Origin: Saccoglossus kowalevskii
Taxonomy: Eukaryota > Hemichordata > Enteropneusta > Harrimaniidae
Direction of reading: 5' to 3'
Assembly: GCF_000003605.2 (NCBI RefSeq)
Contig: NW_003109100.1
Coordinates: 55,462 to 76,682 of the forward strand
Length of the DNA stretch: 21,221 nucleotides
The notes beneath the pieces are model-generated. The model was given only the letters and a program-made list of their open reading frames with translations, was not told the origin of the DNA and did not search any database. Both the position numbers and the translations under genes were made by a program. This document shows positions 20,867 through 21,221 of the stretch, one piece after another (the first letter of the stretch is position 1; every line of letters begins with the position of its first letter).

Positions 20867-21221
20867 AATACATTATTAGGGGCATAACTGTGTGGATAAG
20901 GAGGTGGTGCTCAATTATACATTGTTAGGGGCATAACTGTGTGGATAAGGAGGTGGTGCTCAACCACACATTGTTAAGGGCATAACTGTGTGGATAAGGA
21001 GGTGGTGCTCAACTATACATTGTTAAGGGCATAACTGCATGGATAAGGGGTGGTGCTCAACTATACATTGTTAGGGGCATAACTGTGTGGATAAGGAGGT
21101 GGTGCTCAACTATACATTGTTGGGGGCATAACTGTGTGGAAAAGGAGGTGGTGCTCAATTATACATTGTTAGGGGCATAACTGTGTGGATAAGGAGGTGG
21201 TGCTCAACCACACATTGTTAA
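20867..21221. repeat. 49-bp minisatellite, seven copies, cut by right window edge
   Basis: The word GCATAACTG recurs at 20882, 20931, 20980, 21029, 21077, 21126 and 21175. The period is 49 bp apart from one 48-bp step caused by a one-base deletion in the fourth copy (AAGGGGTGG for AAGGAGGTGG). Copies are more than about 90% alike, differing mostly in a variable spot after GTGCTCAA (TTATAC, CCACAC or CTATAC). The array continues beyond the window. No coding role is seen. Confidence 0.97.

Noticed and set aside
20867-21221. CRISPR-like regular array
   Set aside because: Units are directly adjacent with no unique spacers, and the genome is animal. It is a minisatellite.

Overview
This looks like eukaryotic, animal nuclear DNA. 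It is AT-rich and gene-poor, CpG dinucleotides are not obviously depleted, simple and tandem repeats are abundant, and the only convincing gene encodes a seven-transmembrane neuropeptide-type receptor. I see no bacterial operon structure, Shine-Dalgarno pattern, tRNA, rRNA or CRISPR array. The receptor type and a mollusc-like repeat architecture near 17.1-17.9 kb suggest a marine invertebrate, either a lophotrochozoan or a non-vertebrate deuterostome. This is inference and I cannot name a species.

Layout: positions 1 to about 377 are a 104-bp tandem satellite that runs off the left edge. About 378-6800 is AT-rich non-coding DNA with a nested fold-back structure at 5789-5939. The minus strand at 7095-8474 carries a single-exon rhodopsin-family receptor. 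It has a candidate 3' stem-loop (6879-6916), a possible poly(A) signal (6802-6807), two short upstream ORFs and a promoter-like AT-rich region (about 8540-8720). About 8720-17100 is non-coding with microsatellites and homopolymers only. At 17110-17845 lies a composite repeat: a hairpin, a GTC-rich head, three copies of a body unit of about 158-185 bp, then a (TTTA)n(TTCA)n(TTTA)n block. This layout resembles Helentron-derived non-autonomous elements such as the bivalve 'pearl' family. About 17850-20860 is again non-coding. Positions 20867-21221 are a 49-bp minisatellite that runs off the right edge.

Functionally there is one gene. The receptor has the fold landmarks of the peptide-binding beta group (orexin, NPFF, SIFamide, QRFP and NPY-type receptors). 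It carries NRF in place of DRY and ends in a class I PDZ-ligand sequence. No second gene, peptide precursor or transposase is visible to pair with it. I found no convincing novel multi-gene system. The observations most worth checking are the Helentron-like composite repeat, the unusual receptor switch motif, the start/uORF arrangement, the AT-rich fold-back and the two edge arrays.
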